64,000 nucleotides of DNA from assembly GCF_020905335.1 (NCBI RefSeq), contig NZ_JAJJMN010000002.1, positions 744,001 to 808,000 of the forward strand, given 5' to 3'. Origin of the DNA: Flavobacterium lipolyticum. GTDB taxonomy: Bacteria; Bacteroidota; Bacteroidia; Flavobacteriales; Flavobacteriaceae. Positions 1 to 9,695 of this stretch are shown in pieces (the first letter of the stretch is position 1; each line of letters opens with the position of its first letter). Both the position numbers and the translations under genes were made by a program. Below the pieces are notes generated by a model, which did not search any database, was not told the origin of the DNA, and saw nothing but the letters and a program-made list of their open reading frames with translations.

Positions 1-814
1 TAAAAAACATGATAAGACTATATACAGCGGCTGGTATACTCATGACACTATTCCCAATTACATTTAATGCAATAAAAATAGCCAGTGTGCCATTATGAAT
101 TCCTATTTCCATCCCAATAGCAATTGATTGTTTCTTATTGATACTTAACAACAACGGAGTATAATATCCAATTACCATACTTATTATATTAAACACCAAG
201 CAAGCTAATCCTACTTGTTGAAAATAGCCCAGGAATTGATCCTTTTCCTTGATAATAGCCCCAATGATAATAAGCACTAGAAAAACAGCTGACATTGCTT
301 TTACGGGTTTCTCCATTCTTCTTGAATTTTTTGGACAACGATAATTAATAAGCATTCCAATAGCAACCGGAACAAGTACAATTATAAATATCTCAACTAT
401 TTTTTTAAATTGCATGGGGATAACCTGCTCGTCAATCATAAAAACATCAATCGCTTTATTGACTATAAAAGGAAGCGTAAATAATGTCAGTACACTATTT
501 ACTGCTGTCAGTGAAATATTTAAAGCCACATCACCTTTTGCTAAATGACTGTAAAGATTAGCTGTTGCACCACCGGGAGATGCAGCTAATAGTATCAGAC
601 CAACGGCAAGTTCAGGACTAAGATTAAACGATATACTAACACAAAAACAAATAATGGGCAAAAGTATCATCTGACACAATAAACCTACAAGAATTGCTTT
701 TGGGTAATAAATTACGTTTTTAAAATCATCCATTTTTAAATTTAGTCCTAAGCCTAACATGATAATACCAAGAGCAACAGGAAGCAACTGGGTTAACAAA
801 GAATTTTGTTCCAT
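1..814 (-). CDS. bile acid:sodium symporter (BASS) family transporter, C-terminus cut
   Basis: The reading frame starts at an ATG on the reverse strand and stays open for about 271 codons to the window edge, so the C-terminus is missing. The protein is almost entirely hydrophobic, with repeated membrane segments. It carries the stretch SPGGATANLYSHLAKGD, which fits the conserved SPGG-type core of the BASS/SBF fold. Known relatives are inner-membrane sodium-coupled carriers of bile acids, oxo-acids or other organic anions; the substrate here cannot be read from sequence. The neighbour at 1091-2635 runs the same way but is separated by 276 bp, so a shared transcript is uncertain. Those 276 bp are AT-rich and show no gene or clear terminator. 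Confidence 0.85.
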   Translation of the reverse strand, partial: MEQNSLLTQLLPVALGIIMLGLGLNLKMDDFKNVIYYPKAILVGLLCQMILLPIICFCVSISFNLSPELAVGLILLAASPGGATANLYSHLAKGDVALNISLTAVNSVLTLFTLPFIVNKAIDVFMIDEQVIPMQFKKIVEIFIIVLVPVAIGMLINYRCPKNSRRMEKPVKAMSAVFLVLIIIGAIIKEKDQFLGYFQQVGLACLVFNIISMVIGYYTPLLLSINKKQSIAIGMEIGIHNGTLAIFIALNVIGNSVMSIPAAVYSLIMFF

Positions 815-1090
815 AATTAAATTAATTAAAATTGTATGCTTTTACTAGTTTTAAAACATTAAAAACTAATTAAACATACTGATTCTCAATTAAAATTTTT
901 CAGTAGAATTTCTATATGGTATCTATGATATAATATGCGGTCATTAATAAGTCATAATTGGCATAACTAATTTAAATTGCCAGTTACAAATAAAAAGTAA
1001 ACATAGAAAATGAGAAGTTTGGATTTTTGATGGAACTCCAACTAAACAAATCAATAATGCCGCAACTTGAATAAATTAGAAAGAACACTA

Positions 1091-2635
1091 TTATCGACTG
1101 TTTAATTTCGCCTTCTCTTTAATAATGTCGGCGATCTTCCTGTTGTCAATTTTACTTTCCAGCCATGAAATAATATCAAGGTATAAAAAGGCTCTTTTCT
1201 CATACGTATTTTTCTCCAATTCGATAAAACGAGTCCTCATCTTGATAAACTCCTTTTTTATATCGGCAGGGTAGAAGTTATTCAGATTTTTCATGAACTT
1301 GATAATCTCTTTCTGAACCTCATGTAAATCATTCATTTTCAAGAGAAACTTATACGTGTTCTTCAAATGATTTTCCAGATAATAATCCTTACCCAATTCG
1401 TAATGCGCAATCAAGGATAAAAGTCTGGCAAAGCACATTAAATCTTCACGCATCGACAGATTTTTATTGTTGATGATTTTATCCAAATAATTAATCGATT
1501 CATTGTACTTTTCAGTACCAAAATAAATAGAGGCAATTTTATAGTAAAACAACATCTCATGATGCTCATCAAGATGTTCGCTGTGAAGTTTTATCTTTTG
1601 CAGAATCTCCGGAATTAGATATTCACTTTCAGCAAAAGTTCCTTCCAGTATGTGAAGGTTCAACTTATTATTATAAACGTACAGAAAAGAAAGCGACGCA
1701 ATATTATCATTTACCGGAAACCTTGGATCAGCAATGGTTTCTTCTAAAAGCGTCAGATATTTTTTGAAATTCGACTTGTATTTCAACATATACAGCGACT
1801 CTAGAAAATAATGATTCCCTTTTAAGAAAAAGACAGGATTCAAATAAATCATATTAGGATTGTCATAAAACAATCTTACCCATTTGTAGGCATATTTATA
1901 ACTCGCTAAGAAGTCCTGAACCAGAAAACTACGCCAAAGATTAGCATTGTAAAACCAATACTTTTCCCTAAAACCAAACTTACTTTCGTCCAGCTTTGAA
2001 ATGTGCTTATTGAAGTAATCGTCAATGTATTTGTACTCTTCGTCGCTTTTAACATAGCCGGTTTTTAGCATGATTCCGTACAACTGCAGCGATAAATTGG
2101 ATAACTTACTTGAAATGGTGTTGCGATAATTCAGTTCTTTGGCCTGAATCACCAATTCATCGGCACGTCCCTGAATACTTCGGGTGATGTATTGCGATTC
2201 GATTAGTTTTTCGAATTCTACAATTTCATATGCCATGTATTTCTCGTCATTCTCAAGCGCCAGTTGTTTTGTTTTGTCCAGAATCTTCAAACTTTGTTTG
2301 TACAAACCTTTATTGTATAAAATAACAGCAAAATCGATTTGTTCCCGCAACTGATAACGAATATTCTGACTCGGAATATTCAAGCGTATACTCACTAAAA
2401 TCTGTTTGTATAAGTATGATTTTAAATTAGATAGCTGAACCTTTTTAATAATACCACTCTTGAGAATCAGCTTTTCATCATAAGTTTCAGACTTATCCAG
2501 AATGTTAAATAATTCGATGAATTTGGTATTCGAACTCGTCTCTAAACGACTTGCAAAAATCTTAAATTGTCTTTTTTCGGATTTAGAAAGTGATTTTATT
2601 AATACAAATAAGAAATCTTTTTGATGGTTAGCCAT
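1091..2635 (-). CDS. conserved hypothetical protein, helical, 514 aa
   Basis: This is a 514-residue soluble protein without signal peptide or membrane segment. It is rich in Lys, Leu, Tyr and Asn and looks all-helical, with pairs of helices spaced like a TPR or solenoid protein (for example the region around YFGTEKYNESINYLDKII). I recognise no catalytic motif. It is transcribed divergently from leuA, and a reverse-strand promoter can be placed at 2736-2762. That makes a regulatory or housekeeping role independent of leucine synthesis as likely as a linked one. The start ATG at 2635 begins MANHQKDFLF. The function is unknown. Confidence 0.75.
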   Translation of the reverse strand: MANHQKDFLFVLIKSLSKSEKRQFKIFASRLETSSNTKFIELFNILDKSETYDEKLILKSGIIKKVQLSNLKSYLYKQILVSIRLNIPSQNIRYQLREQIDFAVILYNKGLYKQSLKILDKTKQLALENDEKYMAYEIVEFEKLIESQYITRSIQGRADELVIQAKELNYRNTISSKLSNLSLQLYGIMLKTGYVKSDEEYKYIDDYFNKHISKLDESKFGFREKYWFYNANLWRSFLVQDFLASYKYAYKWVRLFYDNPNMIYLNPVFFLKGNHYFLESLYMLKYKSNFKKYLTLLEETIADPRFPVNDNIASLSFLYVYNNKLNLHILEGTFAESEYLIPEILQKIKLHSEHLDEHHEMLFYYKIASIYFGTEKYNESINYLDKIINNKNLSMREDLMCFARLLSLIAHYELGKDYYLENHLKNTYKFLLKMNDLHEVQKEIIKFMKNLNNFYPADIKKEFIKMRTRFIELEKNTYEKRAFLYLDIISWLESKIDNRKIADIIKEKAKLNSR

Positions 2636-2735
2636 TGTAAAATATAATAATATAACTTATTGGTTTCTAGTTAATTAACCTGCTTTAAAATGTTTTATGA
2701 ACAGTATAATTTCATTAAAATGAATTTCGTGCCGG

Positions 2736-2762
2736 CAAAGTACAATATATATTTGTTATCAA
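2736..2762 (-). promoter_or_regulatory. reverse promoter for the 514-aa hypothetical gene
   Basis: On the reverse strand TTG (2762-2760) is followed after 17 bp by TACTTTG (2742-2736), matching the Bacteroidota TTG/TAnnTTTG promoter. It would give a leader of about 95 nt before the ATG at 2635. It overlaps the forward leuA promoter, so the two may interfere. Confidence 0.5.
2748..2755 (+). promoter_or_regulatory. leuA promoter -7 element
   Basis: TATATTTG fits TAnnTTTG and lies 29 bp before the leuA ATG at 2785. No good TTG is present 17-23 bp upstream, so this is a weak or activator-dependent match. The leader is too short to hold a leader peptide, in contrast to ilvD. Confidence 0.4.
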
Positions 2763-2784
2763 GATGTGAAATTACATTAAATAA

Positions 2785-3966
2785 ATGAATATGAATAGAG
2801 AGAAAGTTCAAATTTTTGACACCACTTTGCGCGATGGAGAGCAGGTCCCAGGATGTAAGTTAGATACGAAACAAAAACTAGTTATCGCAGAACGACTTGA
2901 TACAATGGGAGTTGACATTATCGAAGCAGGTTTTCCAGTGTCAAGTCCAGGCGATTTTTTATCGGTTTCTGAGATTTGTAAAATTGTAGAAAATGCAACG
3001 GTCTGCGGTCTGACAAGAGCCGTAAAAAACGACATTGATGTTGCTGCAGCTGCCTTAAAGCACGCTAAGAAACCTAGAATCCATACCGGAATCGGAACCT
3101 CTCAATCTCACATACTCCATAAACTAAACACAACTCCGGAAGACATCATTGCAAGAGCAAAATTTGCTGTAGCACATGCCAAATCTTATGTGGAAGATGT
3201 AGAATTCTATGCCGAAGATGCCGGAAGAACTGATAACGCCTTCCTTGCAAAAGTTTGTGAAGAAGTAATAAAATCAGGAGCAACAGTATTGAATATTCCG
3301 GATACAACAGGTTATTGTTTGCCTGAAGAATACGGAGCAAAAATAAAATACCTAAAAGAAAATGTGAAAGGTATTGAAAATGTAACCCTTTCCTGTCACT
3401 GTCACAACGATTTAGGAATGGCTACCGCAAACTCCATTGCAGGTGCTATCAACGGAGCAAGACAAATTGAATGTACTATAAATGGCATAGGGGAGAGAGC
3501 CGGGAATACAGCTTTAGAAGAAGTTGTAATGATCTTCAAACAACATCCTTACCTTAATTTGGACACCAATATCAATACAAGAGAATTAAACGAGATGAGC
3601 CGTTTAGTTTCTGAAAGTATGGGAATGATTGTACAGCCAAACAAAGCCATTGTAGGAGCAAATGCTTTTGCGCACAGCTCCGGAATTCACCAGGATGGAG
3701 TGATAAAAAACAGAGCCACTTATGAAATCATGGATCCGCTGGATGTAGGTGTAAATGAGTCCTCTATTATATTAACAGCAAGAAGCGGAAGAGCTGCATT
3801 GGCTTACCGCGCTAAAAAAGTAGGTTACGAGCTTACTAAAGTACAACTGGATATCGTATACATTGAATTTTTGAAATTCGCCGATATTAAGAAGGAAGTA
3901 ATTGATGCAGATATTCATCAAATTATAGAAGCTGCTAAAATTCAGGGAGAATTAATCAGAAACTAG
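2785..3966 (+). CDS. leuA: 2-isopropylmalate synthase, short form
   Basis: The enzyme condenses acetyl-CoA with 2-oxoisovalerate to 2-isopropylmalate, the first committed step of leucine synthesis, in the cytoplasm. The DRE-TIM barrel signature [12 protein letters not shown] lies at residues 12-23 and the metal-binding HCHND at 205-209, followed by the GERAGN segment. At 393 residues it is about 120 shorter than the long LeuA forms. It appears to lack the C-terminal LeuA dimer domain that binds leucine for feedback inhibition, as is usual for short LeuA-type enzymes in this phylum. Homocitrate or citramalate synthase are alternatives by family, but adjacency to leuB and the ilv genes favours LeuA. 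A second ATG two codons in (2791) is also a possible start. Confidence 0.9.
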   Translation: MNMNREKVQIFDTTLRDGEQVPGCKLDTKQKLVIAERLDTMGVDIIEAGFPVSSPGDFLSVSEICKIVENATVCGLTRAVKNDIDVAAAALKHAKKPRIHTGIGTSQSHILHKLNTTPEDIIARAKFAVAHAKSYVEDVEFYAEDAGRTDNAFLAKVCEEVIKSGATVLNIPDTTGYCLPEEYGAKIKYLKENVKGIENVTLSCHCHNDLGMATANSIAGAINGARQIECTINGIGERAGNTALEEVVMIFKQHPYLNLDTNINTRELNEMSRLVSESMGMIVQPNKAIVGANAFAHSSGIHQDGVIKNRATYEIMDPLDVGVNESSIILTARSGRAALAYRAKKVGYELTKVQLDIVYIEFLKFADIKKEVIDADIHQIIEAAKIQGELIRN

Positions 3967-3991
3967 TTCAAGAGAGCAAAGATCTTAGAAT

Positions 3992-4075
3992 AAAGAGAAT
4001 AGAAGAAAGAGAATAGAAGAAAGAGAATAGAAGAAAGAGAATAGAATAAAGAGAATAGAATAAAGAGAATAGAAT
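3992..4075 (+). repeat. six tandem 14-bp purine-rich repeats between leuA and leuB
   Basis: Six consecutive units of AAAGAGAATAGAA(G/T) run without interruption, the first three ending in G and the last three in T. A partial unit follows to about 4085. The strand is nearly all purine. The unit length is not a multiple of three and no start codon occurs inside, so it is non-coding leader or spacer before leuB. Confidence 0.95.
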
Positions 4076-4119
4076 AGAATAAAGAAAAAAGGATTTAAAT
4101 ACATAAAGAACGAGACGTT

Positions 4120-5238
4120 ATGAATTTGAAAATAGCAGTTTTACCAGGAGACGGGATTGGACCAGAAGTAATTTTACAAGCCAAAAAAGCTTTACATGCT
4201 ATTGGCGAGGTGTACAATCATGAATTTGTTTTTGAAGAGGCGCTTATGGGAGCTATTGCCATTGATAAAACAGGAAATCCTTTGCCGGAGCAGACATTAA
4301 ACCTTTGTCTAAATACAGATGCGGTATTGTTTGGAGCAATTGGAGATCCTAAATACGATAATAATCCGTCAGCGAAAGTACGTCCGGAGCAAGGATTATT
4401 AAAACTGCGTAAGGAGTTGGGATTGTTTGCTAACATACGCCCGATAAAACCTTATAAATCATTAATTGATGCTTCTCCGTTAAAAAGAGAAATTATCGAT
4501 GGTGCTGATTTTACTATTTTCAGAGAATTAACCGGAGGTGCTTACTTTGGAGCTAAAACCTTAAATGAGGAAGGTACACACGCTTCCGATTTATGTGAAT
4601 ATTCAGAAGAAGAAATCACAAGAATTGCGCATTTGGCTTTTAAATCAGCACAAAACCGACGCAAGAAACTTACGATGGTTGACAAAGCAAATGTTTTAGA
4701 AACTTCCCGTTTATGGAGAAAAGTCGTTCAGAAAGTAGGCCAAAGTTATCCTGATGTCGCTTTAGACTTTTTGTTTGTAGATAACGCAGCAATGCAATTG
4801 ATTCTAAATCCAAAACAATTTGATGTGATTTTGACCGAAAATTTATTCGGAGATATTTTATCAGATGAAGCAAGTGTGATAACGGGATCTATTGGTTTAT
4901 TAGCCTCAGCATCTTTAGGTGAAAAGAATGCTTTGTTTGAACCTATACACGGTTCATATCCTCAGGCGAAAGGAAAAAACATCGCCAATCCGATTGCTTC
5001 AATTTTATCAGCGGCGATGTTATTAGAACATTTTGGTCTGTTGAAAGAAGCTGGCATGATTTATAAAGCAGTCGAAAAAGCAATCGAATTTCAAGTAGTA
5101 ACCGTTGATTTAAAACCGGATTCAAAGTTCGGTACAAACGAAGTAGGGGACTTTGTATCCAATTTTATCTTCAGTAAAGACGATTTACTCTATTTTAATA
5201 ATGATAACGTTCACATTGGACAATCAACAATTGTTTAA
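4120..5238 (+). CDS. leuB: 3-isopropylmalate dehydrogenase
   Basis: LeuB oxidises and decarboxylates 3-isopropylmalate to 2-oxoisocaproate with NAD in leucine synthesis. The 372-residue protein has the N-terminal GDGIGPEV, the ELTGGAYFG and DKANVL segments of the isopropylmalate/isocitrate dehydrogenase family, and a GSYPQAKGKNIANP segment where most LeuB proteins read GSAPDIAGK. Length is normal. It lies 153 bp after leuA across the purine repeat array. leuC and leuD, which encode the isomerase between LeuA and LeuB, are not in the window and must be elsewhere if the pathway is complete. Confidence 0.95.
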   Translation: MNLKIAVLPGDGIGPEVILQAKKALHAIGEVYNHEFVFEEALMGAIAIDKTGNPLPEQTLNLCLNTDAVLFGAIGDPKYDNNPSAKVRPEQGLLKLRKELGLFANIRPIKPYKSLIDASPLKREIIDGADFTIFRELTGGAYFGAKTLNEEGTHASDLCEYSEEEITRIAHLAFKSAQNRRKKLTMVDKANVLETSRLWRKVVQKVGQSYPDVALDFLFVDNAAMQLILNPKQFDVILTENLFGDILSDEASVITGSIGLLASASLGEKNALFEPIHGSYPQAKGKNIANPIASILSAAMLLEHFGLLKEAGMIYKAVEKAIEFQVVTVDLKPDSKFGTNEVGDFVSNFIFSKDDLLYFNNDNVHIGQSTIV

Positions 5239-5319
5239 TATTTTTTGTTAAAAATTAAATAAATAACAAGAAGTATGTAAAATGTTGAGATTTTATTTTT
5301 TTAGTCCTTTAAGTTTTCA

Positions 5320-5327
5320 TACTTTTG
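5320..5327 (+). promoter_or_regulatory. ilv operon promoter -7 element
   Basis: TACTTTTG matches TAnnTTTG. Initiation about 7 bp downstream would leave roughly 14 nt before the ATG of the leader peptide at 5348, a fitting arrangement for ribosome-mediated attenuation. No convincing -33 TTG is visible. Confidence 0.55.
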
Positions 5328-5347
5328 TCTCACTAAGAAAAACAAAG

Positions 5348-5425
5348 ATGCAAATCTCAATTATTATTACTATTTCTGTCATTATTGTAAATGTGATTAT
5401 CACATATGCACGGGGAATGGTATAA
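5348..5425 (+). CDS. ilv leader peptide, Ile/Val-rich (25 aa)
   Basis: A 25-codon frame begins MQISIIITISVIIV and ends in ARGMV followed by TAA. Nine codons are Ile and four are Val, so 13 of 25 residues are products of the downstream operon; there is no Leu. It sits between a TAnnTTTG promoter and a strong terminator, directly before ilvD. In known attenuators, scarcity of charged tRNA stalls the ribosome on such codons and prevents termination. The bases 5414-5421 at the end of this frame can pair with the 5' arm of the terminator (5451-5457), with one bulged T, which provides a candidate antiterminator. The function is inferred from this architecture. Confidence 0.8.
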   Translation: MQISIIITISVIIVNVIITYARGMV

Positions 5426-5448
5426 ATATAATTGAAAAACTATATTAT

Positions 5449-5479
5449 AAACCTTCCAAATACTGGAAGGTTTTTTTTT
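5449..5479 (+). terminator. ilv attenuator terminator
   Basis: AAACCTTCCA (5449-5458) pairs with TGGAAGGTTT (5464-5473) around the 5-nt loop AATAC, with a run of nine T from 5471. It lies 23 nt after the leader-peptide stop codon and 28 nt before the ilvD start, so it can only control ilvD expression. Confidence 0.85.
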
Positions 5480-5507
5480 GAATTAAAATTAAAAAAATAA
5501 CACAATA

Positions 5508-7181
5508 ATGGAATTAAATAAGTACAGCAAAACCATCACTCAAGATCAAACACAACCAGCAGCGCAAGCCATGTTGTACGGTATTGGTTTAACTGAAGAA
5601 GATTTGAAAAAAGCACAGGTAGGTATTGTGAGCATGGGGTACGATGGTAACACTTGCAACATGCACCTGAATGATTTAGCAAAAGACGTTAAAAAAGGAG
5701 TGTGGGATGCAAATCTGGTCGGACTTATTTTTAATACCATTGGTGTAAGTGACGGAATTTCAAACGGTACAGAAGGAATGCGTTATTCCTTAGTTTCCAG
5801 AGATGTCATTGCCGATTCTATCGAAACAGTTGCGGGAGCGCAGTGGTACGACAGCATCATTGCAATTCCGGGTTGTGATAAAAACATGCCTGGTGCTCTG
5901 ATCGCCATGGGACGTTTGAACCGCCCGTCTTTAATGGTGTACGGAGGATCTATTCATTCCGGAAAGTGGAAAGGAGAAACATTGAATATTGTTTCAGCTT
6001 TTGAAGCCTTAGGAAAAAAAGTAAAAAATGAAATTACTCCGGAGGATTTTAAAGGAGTTATTCAAAATGCTTGCCCGGGCGCTGGTGCGTGTGGTGGAAT
6101 GTATACGGCTAACACCATGTCTTCGGCAATTGAAGCCCTGGGAATGAGTTTGCCATACAGTTCATCAAATCCCGCTTTAAGTCAGGAGAAAAGAGACGAA
6201 TGTCTCGCTGCAGGTAAAGCTATTAGAACATTATTGGAAAAAGATATTAAGCCTAGAGACATTATGACTCGTAAAGCTTTTGAAAATGCCATTACAATCG
6301 TTGCCGTTTTAGGAGGTTCAACCAATGCTGTAATGCATTTGATCGCTATGGCACATTCCGTTGATATTGAAATTACACTTGATGATTTTCAAGCGATTAA
6401 TGACAGAACTCCTGTACTCGCAGATATGAAACCAAGTGGCAAGTATATGATGGAAGACATTCATGAAGCAGGTGGTATTCCGTCAGTAATGAAATACTTA
6501 TTGAAAGTAGGACTAATTCATGGAGATTGTTTAACTGTAACCGGAAAAACAGTGGCCGAAAACTTAGCTTCAACTCCGGATTTACAAGACGGACAACAAG
6601 TAATTCACGAAATACAAAAAGCTTTAAAACCAACCGGAAATATTCAGGTTTTATATGGAAATCTGGCTTCTGAAGGAGCTGTTGCCAAAATCAGCGGAAA
6701 AGAAGGTGAGTATTTTGAAGGTCCTGCGGTTGTTTTTGAAGGTGAGTTTGAAGTGATTCCAGGCCTTGAAGCCGGAAAAATTAAACCCGGTAATGTAGTC
6801 GTCATCAGGTATTGTGGACCAAAAGGTGGTCCGGGAATGCCTGAGATGCTAAAACCTACATCGGCCATTATTGGAGCAGGATTAGGAAGCAGCTGTGCTC
6901 TTATTACAGACGGCAGGTTTTCCGGAGGTTCACATGGCTTTGTGGTAGGACACATTACACCAGAGGCTTATGATGGTGGCGGTATTGCACTGGTAAAAGA
7001 TGGCGATTTAATTGCTATTGATGCAGTAAAAAATACAATCGACCTGAAAATATCTGACGAAGAATTCGCAGCCCGTAAAGAAAGTTGGATTCAGCCTCCT
7101 CTAAAAGTAAACAGAGGAGTTTTACTGAAATATGCCAGATCAGTCTCAAGCGCTTCAACTGGTTGCGTTACCGATAAATAA
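5508..7181 (+). CDS. ilvD: dihydroxy-acid dehydratase
   Basis: IlvD dehydrates 2,3-dihydroxy-isovalerate and -methylvalerate to the oxo-acid precursors of valine, leucine and isoleucine, using an Fe-S cluster. The 557-residue protein carries the IlvD/Edd signatures GCDKNMPG and [16 protein letters not shown], whose cysteines are cluster ligands, and the C-terminal [11 protein letters not shown] motif. Length is that of the family. It is the first structural gene after the Ile/Val attenuator and starts the ilvDBNC unit. Confidence 0.96.
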   Translation: MELNKYSKTITQDQTQPAAQAMLYGIGLTEEDLKKAQVGIVSMGYDGNTCNMHLNDLAKDVKKGVWDANLVGLIFNTIGVSDGISNGTEGMRYSLVSRDVIADSIETVAGAQWYDSIIAIPGCDKNMPGALIAMGRLNRPSLMVYGGSIHSGKWKGETLNIVSAFEALGKKVKNEITPEDFKGVIQNACPGAGACGGMYTANTMSSAIEALGMSLPYSSSNPALSQEKRDECLAAGKAIRTLLEKDIKPRDIMTRKAFENAITIVAVLGGSTNAVMHLIAMAHSVDIEITLDDFQAINDRTPVLADMKPSGKYMMEDIHEAGGIPSVMKYLLKVGLIHGDCLTVTGKTVAENLASTPDLQDGQQVIHEIQKALKPTGNIQVLYGNLASEGAVAKISGKEGEYFEGPAVVFEGEFEVIPGLEAGKIKPGNVVVIRYCGPKGGPGMPEMLKPTSAIIGAGLGSSCALITDGRFSGGSHGFVVGHITPEAYDGGGIALVKDGDLIAIDAVKNTIDLKISDEEFAARKESWIQPPLKVNRGVLLKYARSVSSASTGCVTDK

Positions 7182-7339
7182 TTTTACAATAATAATTTCA
7201 AAAAACAATGACAATATCAATAAAATAACAAAGTTCAATTGCAATAAAAAGTAGAAATGTAAAGAATCAGTTTGAAATTGATTTTAACATTGCCATTGAT
7301 TTTTGAAATTGATTTTTGACATTGAAAAAACAATATACT

Positions 7340-9028
7340 ATGAAAATATCAGGGGCAGAAGCCGTTATAAGATGTTTGTTAGCAGAAGGAGTAGACTTAC
7401 TTTATGGTTATCCGGGAGGAGCAATCATGCCGGTTTACGATGAATTATATAAATTTCAGGATCAGTTACACCACGTGTTGGTACGTCACGAGCAAGGTGC
7501 TACACATGCCGCACAAGGATATGCCCGAGCTACAGGAAAAGTAGGGGTAGCCATTGCAACTTCAGGGCCGGGAGCAACCAATTTAATAACCGGAATTGCA
7601 GATGCTCAAATCGATTCAACCCCAATGGTTTGTATCACAGGTCAGGTAGGGAAGCACTTGTTAGGATCTGATGCTTTTCAGGAAACGGATATCATTGGAA
7701 TTTCGACTCCGGTAACCAAATGGAATTATCAGGTAACCGAAGCTTCGGAAATCCCTGAAATTATTGCAAAAGCATTTTACATCGCACGTTCCGGACGCCC
7801 GGGACCTGTATTAATTGACATTACGAAAAATGCTCAGTTTGACCAATTAGAATTTAGTTATGAAAAATGTACCGGAATCAGAAGTTATACTCCGGTTCCG
7901 AAACTAAAATTAGATAAAGTGGCCGAAGCTGCTGCTTTAATCAATAGCGCTAAAAAGCCTTTTATTGTTTTTGGACAGGGGATTATTCTGGGAAAAGCGG
8001 AAGCCGAATTTAAAGCTTTACTTGAAAAATCAGGAATTCCAGCTGCCTGGACCATTTTAGGACTATCAGCCTTGCCAACAGACCATCCCTTAAACGTGGG
8101 AATGCTGGGAATGCACGGGAACTATGGCCCAAATTTGCTAACCAACGAATGTGATGTCTTAATTGCTTTCGGAATGCGTTTTGACGACCGCGTTACCGGA
8201 AACCTGAATACTTATGCCAAACAGGCAAAAGTAATTCACTTCGAAATTGATCCTGCCGAAATTGATAAAAATGTAAAAACAGAAATAGCTGTTCTTGGAG
8301 ATGTAAAAGAAGCCTTAACCGCTTTATTACCATTAATCGAAGCAAAATCACATGATTTATGGCATAACAAATTTAAAGAGCTAAAGGAAATCGAGTACGA
8401 TTCCGTTATAAAAGAAGAATTAAACCCAACCAATAATAAAGGAATTTCAATGGGAGAAACCATAGAAATGATAAACAAACACTCAAAAGGTGATGCTATT
8501 ATTGTCTCTGATGTTGGGCAGCATCAAATGTTTGCCTGCCGTTATGCAAAATTCAATTCTACCAAAAGTAACATTACCTCAGGTGGATTGGGAACGATGG
8601 GATTTGCTTTACCGGCAGCCATCGGAGCTAAAATGGGAAAACCGGATCGTGAAGTTGTGGCTATAATTGGTGATGGCGGTTTTCAAATGAACATACAAGA
8701 ATTGGGGACCATTTTTCAGACTAAAGTACCTGTAAAGATTGTTATCCTAAACAACGAATTTTTGGGAATGGTGCGTCAATGGCAGGAGCTGTTTTTTGAT
8801 AACAGATATGCTTCTACTAAAATGATCAATCCAAATTTTGTTGCGATAGCCGAAGGATATTATATTAAATCTAAAAAAGTAACACAAAGAGAAGATTTAG
8901 ATGCAGCCGTTGCCGAAATGCTGGCTTCAAAAGATTCCTATTTCTTAGAAGTTATGGTAGAGAAAGAAAATAACGTATTCCCAATGATTCCAACGGGTGC
9001 ATGTGTTTCTGAAATTAGATTAAGCTAA
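7340..9028 (+). CDS. ilvB: acetolactate synthase large (catalytic) subunit
   Basis: This ThDP enzyme makes acetolactate or acetohydroxybutyrate from pyruvate, the first common step of Val/Leu/Ile synthesis. The three ThDP-family domains are visible: the N-terminal PYR domain with YGYPGGAIMPVYDEL and RHEQGATHAAQGYARA, a central domain, and the PP domain with GDGGFQMNIQELGT and NNEFLGMVRQWQ. The frame extends upstream to a TTG at 7316, but the family N-terminus MKISGAEAVIR matches the ATG at 7340, giving 562 residues. The 158-bp gap from ilvD holds imperfect TTTGAAATTGATTTT-like repeats and no gene. Confidence 0.96.
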   Translation: MKISGAEAVIRCLLAEGVDLLYGYPGGAIMPVYDELYKFQDQLHHVLVRHEQGATHAAQGYARATGKVGVAIATSGPGATNLITGIADAQIDSTPMVCITGQVGKHLLGSDAFQETDIIGISTPVTKWNYQVTEASEIPEIIAKAFYIARSGRPGPVLIDITKNAQFDQLEFSYEKCTGIRSYTPVPKLKLDKVAEAAALINSAKKPFIVFGQGIILGKAEAEFKALLEKSGIPAAWTILGLSALPTDHPLNVGMLGMHGNYGPNLLTNECDVLIAFGMRFDDRVTGNLNTYAKQAKVIHFEIDPAEIDKNVKTEIAVLGDVKEALTALLPLIEAKSHDLWHNKFKELKEIEYDSVIKEELNPTNNKGISMGETIEMINKHSKGDAIIVSDVGQHQMFACRYAKFNSTKSNITSGGLGTMGFALPAAIGAKMGKPDREVVAIIGDGGFQMNIQELGTIFQTKVPVKIVILNNEFLGMVRQWQELFFDNRYASTKMINPNFVAIAEGYYIKSKKVTQREDLDAAVAEMLASKDSYFLEVMVEKENNVFPMIPTGACVSEIRLS

Positions 9029-9058
9029 AATTAAAGTTTCATGTTTCAATTTTTTTGA

Positions 9059-9096
9059 GTTTCAAGTTGTAAAACGTGAAACCTGAAACTTGAAAC
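9059..9096. repeat. inverted repeat in the ilvB-ilvN junction
   Basis: GTTTCAAG (9059-9066) and CTTGAAAC (9089-9096) form an imperfect hairpin 18 nt before the ilvN start. A related TTTCATGTTTCAA lies just before it. The same GTTTCAAGTTTCAG-like words occur near 30345-30377, so this is probably a dispersed simple sequence and not an ilvN-specific site. Confidence 0.6.
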
Positions 9097-9113
9097 AAAT
9101 AAAACTAAAAAAA

Positions 9114-9635
9114 ATGGAAAACAGAACATTTACCATATCGGTATACTCAGAAAATAATGTAGGATTGTTAAACAGGATATCAGGAATATTCTTAAAGCGT
9201 CACATTAACATATTAAGCTTAAACGTTTCTGAATCAGAAATAGAAAGTGTTTCCAGATTCATTATTGTTGTGGAAACAACAGAGAAATGGGTCAAAAATA
9301 TTGTCGGGCAAATCGAAAAGCAAATTGAAGTGATAAAAGCATTTTATCATACAGATGAAGAAACCATCTATCTGGAAAACGCTTTATTTAAAATTGCATC
9401 AAGCCTGTTGTTTGATGAAAAACAAATTCAGAACATCATCAAGGACAGTCAGTCTACAATTGTCACGGTTTCCCGCGATTTCTTTGTGATTTCTAAATCG
9501 GGGAGACGTTCAGAAATCGAAGATTTGTATACCAAATTCAAACCTTATGGCATTATGCAGTTTGTTCGCTCAGGAAGGATATCTGTTTCAAAAGAAAAAA
9601 TGGAAATTTCAACAATGTTAGAAACATTCAAATAG
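9114..9635 (+). CDS. ilvN: acetolactate synthase small (regulatory) subunit
   Basis: The small subunit activates IlvB and carries valine feedback. It opens with an ACT domain (FTISVYSENNVGLLNRISGIF, residues 4-24) followed by the C-terminal ALS small-subunit domain. From the ATG at 9114 (MENRTFTISV) it is 173 residues, normal for the family. An upstream TTG at 9090 is in frame but falls within the inverted repeat and would add residues not seen in the family. It follows ilvB by 85 bp and precedes ilvC by 60 bp. Confidence 0.94.
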   Translation: MENRTFTISVYSENNVGLLNRISGIFLKRHINILSLNVSESEIESVSRFIIVVETTEKWVKNIVGQIEKQIEVIKAFYHTDEETIYLENALFKIASSLLFDEKQIQNIIKDSQSTIVTVSRDFFVISKSGRRSEIEDLYTKFKPYGIMQFVRSGRISVSKEKMEISTMLETFK

Positions 9636-9695
9636 TATTATTTCATCTATTAACCAATTATTAAATACAACATTCATTAAATATTTTTAAAAAAA

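Noticed and set aside
7316..7339. TTG start 24 bp upstream of ilvB
   Set aside because: The ATG at 7340 gives the standard family N-terminus; the extension is repeat-derived.
9090..9113. TTG start upstream of ilvN
   Set aside because: It lies within the intergenic inverted repeat and adds residues absent from the family; the ATG at 9114 is used.
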